Part shown: piece after piece, positions 61,498 through 64,000 of the stretch | Numbering within the stretch: the stretch's first letter is position 1 | Layout: every line of letters starts with the position of its first letter | Assembly: GCA_029212615.1 (NCBI GenBank) | Contig: JARGPJ010000009.1 | Coordinates: 1-64,000, forward strand | Direction: 5' to 3' | DNA from: Verrucomicrobiales bacterium | GTDB taxonomy: Bacteria; Verrucomicrobiota; Verrucomicrobiia; Verrucomicrobiales; DEV007 | DNA: 64,000 bases | Notes under the pieces: generated by a model | Databases searched by the model: none | What the model saw: the letters and a program-made list of their open reading frames with translations, nothing else | Told to the model about the DNA's origin: nothing | Made by a program: the position numbers and the translations under genes

Positions 61498-62235
61498 ATG
61501 CCCTCAGGAGATGAACAAATCACTGATTTACTGAACAATCCTCTGGTAAAGGGAATGAAAGCCCTTTTTGACCGGCTTCCTGACACCTACTTTTTTGTAA
61601 AGAACCGCGAAAGCGAATTCATTCATGTGAACCGGGCGTTACTGCATCGCCTCGGCTTGACCGGGCTTTCTCAAATCATCGGCACGACCGACTACGATCG
61701 CTACCCCCGGCAGATCGCAGATCAGCTGGTCGCCGGTGACATTGAAATGTTGACCTCCGGCGAAGGGTTGATCGATCACGCCGAAGTCCTCTTTGACGAA
61801 GCGGGACGTCTTGAGTGGTACTCGACAACCAAGTATCCGGTGATCAATTCGAAGGGGAAAGCCCTCGGGATCGTCGGAATCACCCGGAGTTACTCAGGCC
61901 GTAACCCCTCCCCCCCTCAAGTTTCGGCAGCCGAACAGGTCATCGAAAGAATCAGCAGGAATCCGGCGGCGAATCACCGGGTCGCAGGATTAGCGAAAGA
62001 AACGGGGATCTCTGAACGTCAATTGCACCGGCAATTCATCCAGTTGGTCAACATGAGCCCGAGGGAATTCATCGTTCGTTCCAGGGTCCAGGCTGCCGCC
62101 GCAGACTTAAGAAAAACTGGAGAATCGATCGCCTCACTTTCAGACAAATATGGCTTTTGCGATCAGAGCGCTTTCACGCGACAGTTCCGATCGGTTCTCG
62201 GTGTGACGCCGGGACAATACCGCCGCACTATTTAA
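61498..62235 (+). CDS. AraC-family regulator with PAS domain
   Basis: 245 residues. An N-terminal PAS-like domain (LPDTYFFVKNRESEFIHVN, LGIVGITRS) senses a small ligand or redox state. The C-terminal AraC HTH pair begins near VAGLAKETGISERQLHRQF and ends SLSDKYGFCDQSAFTRQFR with GVTPGQYRR. It most likely controls the divergent sulfatase gene. The frame extends to ATG 61450, but that would leave 21 bases between divergent starts. ATG 61498 leaves room for a promoter and is preferred; the longer form cannot be excluded. Confidence 0.87.
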   Translation: MPSGDEQITDLLNNPLVKGMKALFDRLPDTYFFVKNRESEFIHVNRALLHRLGLTGLSQIIGTTDYDRYPRQIADQLVAGDIEMLTSGEGLIDHAEVLFDEAGRLEWYSTTKYPVINSKGKALGIVGITRSYSGRNPSPPQVSAAEQVIERISRNPAANHRVAGLAKETGISERQLHRQFIQLVNMSPREFIVRSRVQAAAADLRKTGESIASLSDKYGFCDQSAFTRQFRSVLGVTPGQYRRTI

Positions 62236-62243
62236 ATATATTC

Positions 62244-62708
62244 ATGGAAAAATCAGCGCTTGTCAGCTCCCTCAAAGTTCAGGTCAAATCCCAGTATGAA
62301 CGCGCCCTGAACGCCCTCGCCGGGGCGGCCGAAGCAGCCACCGGAGACGACACCAAAGCCGAGGGGAAATATGATACCCGGGGGCTCGAAGCCTCCTATC
62401 TCGCAGCCGGACAGGCGGAGCAGGCCGACGAACTGGCGCAAGCAGTCGCCCTCCTCGAATCAGCAGAATTTCCGGACTATGACTTCGACGATCCCATCGG
62501 ACCCGGTGCACTCATCGAAGCCGAGCGTGATGGTGAACTCGTTTTCTATCTCCTTGCCCCGGCCGGTGGCGGTCTCACGCTCGAAGGGGAGGACGGGGAA
62601 CCCGTGACGGTCCTCGGCCCTGCCGCACCACTCCGCTCTCAACTCCTCGGACAAACGAGCGGGACGATTCTCGACGAAATAAATCTGTCGATCCTCGAAG
62701 TGCTCTGA
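62244..62708 (+). CDS. GreA/GreB-like protein
   Basis: 154 residues. The N-terminal part is helical, with TKAEGKYDTRGLEASYLAAG followed by QAEQADEL, a pattern of small GreA/GreB-related proteins. The C-terminal part (GALIEAERDGELVFYLLAP, then VLGPAAPLRSQLLGQTSGTI) matches the GreA/B C-terminal domain that binds RNA polymerase (compare SPIGKALLGKKVGD). The N-terminal coiled coil of true GreA is shorter here. It may modulate transcription, but activity is not assured. It starts eight bases after the AraC-type gene, so probably in the same transcript. Confidence 0.75.
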   Translation: MEKSALVSSLKVQVKSQYERALNALAGAAEAATGDDTKAEGKYDTRGLEASYLAAGQAEQADELAQAVALLESAEFPDYDFDDPIGPGALIEAERDGELVFYLLAPAGGGLTLEGEDGEPVTVLGPAAPLRSQLLGQTSGTILDEINLSILEVL

Positions 62709-62714
62709 ACAAAC

Positions 62715-63302
62715 TCAGTTCAACCCGGGATTCTCCGGCTCGTCGGCGATGAATTTATAATACGGGCTGAGCTCACGGAGAATAGATTTCCAAAGATCCT
62801 CTACATTCGACACGTCTATAATCTCACGATCCGGCTTGTGTGTGATCCAGGTCTTCTGCTCCATCTCACCCTCAAGCTGACCTTCAGACCATCCGGAATA
62901 GCCCACGAAGGCCCGGATGTGAAATCCCTCCATCTCATACATGACCGCTTCAGCAGCCGAGAGGTGAGTTGAATATTGCAATTCCTGATCCTGCTCAGAC
63001 CAACCGAGAGCAGCGAAAGTGAGGTGTTCCGTGTTCACCGGACCGCCCATAAACACCGGAACATCAACGAGCCGCTCCCGCTGCTCCGGCGGCAGAATAT
63101 CTTCGCTGAGGAGGTCGCCGACACTGCGCCCGATAGGACGATTCAAAATATAGCCGAGTGCCCCGTTTTCCTCCTTATGCTCTGTCAGAAGAAGAACGCT
63201 TTGAAAAAACGCAGGCTCCTTCAAGCTGGGATCAGCGAGGATCAGGTTTCCTTTGAGAGAGTCTTGAACTGGATCTTCGGAGGACATGAAAGGATCTGTC
63301 AC
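62715..63302 (-). CDS. YqgE/AlgH family protein (UPF0301)
   Basis: 195 residues. NLILADPSLKEPAFFQSVLLL, GALGYILNRPIG, VFMGGPVNTEHL and RAFVGYSGWSEGQLEGEM are the four conserved blocks of the family. The function is not established; some homologues affect alginate or virulence gene expression. A GTG at 63302 with AAGG upstream is used here; ATG 63287 is an alternative five codons in. It is convergent with the GreA/B-like gene and divergent from trpD. Confidence 0.93.
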   Translation of the reverse strand: MTDPFMSSEDPVQDSLKGNLILADPSLKEPAFFQSVLLLTEHKEENGALGYILNRPIGRSVGDLLSEDILPPEQRERLVDVPVFMGGPVNTEHLTFAALGWSEQDQELQYSTHLSAAEAVMYEMEGFHIRAFVGYSGWSEGQLEGEMEQKTWITHKPDREIIDVSNVEDLWKSILRELSPYYKFIADEPENPGLN

Positions 63303-63377
63303 GAGGGTGGCCTTATTTAATCCTCAGATAGAATTTCTCCATTGGCAACCTTGAAGGCTGGGTGTTCACTCTCCGCA

Positions 63378-64000
63378 TGGACTCACTCATCCAAAAAATG
63401 GCCGCCGGCGAAGAACTCGACGCGACGGATCTCAATTCGGCCACCTCAATGATTCTCGATGAAACAACGACAGATGAGTCCAAAGCGGACTTTCTGGCGG
63501 CGTTGGCGGATAAGGGTGAAACCGCAGCCGAGATCGCCGGATTTGCCGGTGAATTTCTCACCCGCGCGGTCGAACCCGAACTGGACCGTTCCTCAAGCGG
63601 AAAACCTCTTCTCGATGTCTGCGGCACCGGGGGCGATAAGCTCAACCTCTTTAATGTTTCAACAACGAGCGTTTTCATTCTGGCCGCGGCCGGCGTCGCC
63701 GTAATCAAGCATGGAAATCGCGGCATCACTTCAAAAAGCGGCGGTGCCGATGCTCTCGAAGCACTTGGCATACGAATCAATCTCCCGGCAGATGATTTCG
63801 GGCGTTGCGTCGAAGAAGTCGGTGCCGGCTTTCTCTTCGCGCCCCTCTATCATCCGGCTTTCAAGGCGGTCGTGCCGGTCAGAAAGCTGCTCGCGGAACG
63901 CGGGCAGCGGACCATTTTCAACATTCTCGGACCACTTCTAAACCCGGCAAAACCTGACTACCAACTTGTTGGCGTTTTTGACGGCAGCTTTGGTTCCACT
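63378..64000 (+). CDS. trpD: Anthranilate phosphoribosyltransferase (5' part, runs off the window)
   Basis: The first 207 codons are present; the gene continues beyond the window. It transfers phosphoribose to anthranilate in tryptophan synthesis. LLDVCGTGGDKLNLFNVST is the PRPP loop; HGNRGITSKSGGADALEALG is the anthranilate-binding part; RTIFNILGPLLNPAKP is also diagnostic. The start ATG at 63378 fits the family (MDSLIQKMAAGEEL). Its frame is open to the last base. It lies divergent to the YqgE gene; whether other trp genes follow cannot be seen. Confidence 0.95.

Noticed and set aside
1..64000. CRISPR arrays, insertion sequences, prophage genes
   Set aside because: No regularly spaced repeats, transposase, integrase or phage structural genes were found on either strand.

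Overview
The window reads as chromosomal DNA of a free-living Verrucomicrobiota-type (PVC superphylum) bacterium. The case is circumstantial but consistent: a PSCyt1/DUF1549/DUF1553 cytochrome-like protein paired with a Tat-exported DUF1501 protein, two secreted sulfatases, a PEP-CTERM protein together with an exopolysaccharide locus of the kind that accompanies exosortases, an ExbB-ExbD-large TPR module, a long PurF, and a moderately GC-rich, densely packed gene layout. No rRNA gene, insertion sequence, prophage or CRISPR array was seen. One tRNA (tRNA-Leu, anticodon TAA) lies near the left edge, and the right edge cuts through trpD.

Layout. 1-7 kb: tRNA-Leu, a secreted alpha/beta-hydrolase, a DUF58-MoxR pair, a PQQ-type sugar dehydrogenase and a PrsW-type membrane protease. 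7-15.5 kb (minus strand): an exopolysaccharide operon, read in transcription order as Wzc-like chain-length/kinase protein, polyprenyl-phosphate sugar transferase, polymerase/ligase-like membrane protein, GT2, GT4 and a PIG-L deacetylase. Most junctions overlap or are a few bases apart. 15.7-24.3 kb: ExbB, ExbD, an 811-residue TPR protein, an A-type Fe-S carrier with a membrane protein of unknown function, MutL and a sulfatase.

24.5-38.8 kb (minus strand): an almost continuous nucleotide-biosynthesis supercluster. In transcription order it is a nucleoside-type MFS permease, purC, a divergent PurS-like gene, purL, purQ, purM, purF, a PEP-CTERM protein gene, purD, pyrR, pyrB and a dihydroorotase homologue. 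That last protein has lost several metal-binding and catalytic residues, so it looks like the non-catalytic PyrC' partner of aspartate transcarbamoylase known from Pseudomonas. The arrangement pyrR-pyrB-pyrC' supports this.

39-43.7 kb: a MerC protein and a COG0523 GTPase behind two tandem GCAA-N5-TTGC palindromes (a candidate metalloregulator site), then YggS, a GNAT acetyltransferase, an unexplained 14-bp perfect inverted repeat, and an MFS transporter. 43.9-52.4 kb: the DUF1549/DUF1553-DUF1501 pair, a two-component system, and an animal-type haem peroxidase with TGTCA repeats in its upstream region. 52.5-64 kb: GlgX, MurJ, an LRR lipoprotein, an M15 peptidase, a HAD phosphatase, a Tat-exported TIM-barrel isomerase-like protein, a second sulfatase divergent from a PAS-AraC regulator, a GreA/GreB-like protein, YqgE/AlgH and the 5' part of trpD.

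The most interesting items are the predicted inactive dihydroorotase in a fused purine/pyrimidine cluster, the PurS-like protein of double length, the tandem operator before merC-cobW, and the 42108-42177 inverted repeat.
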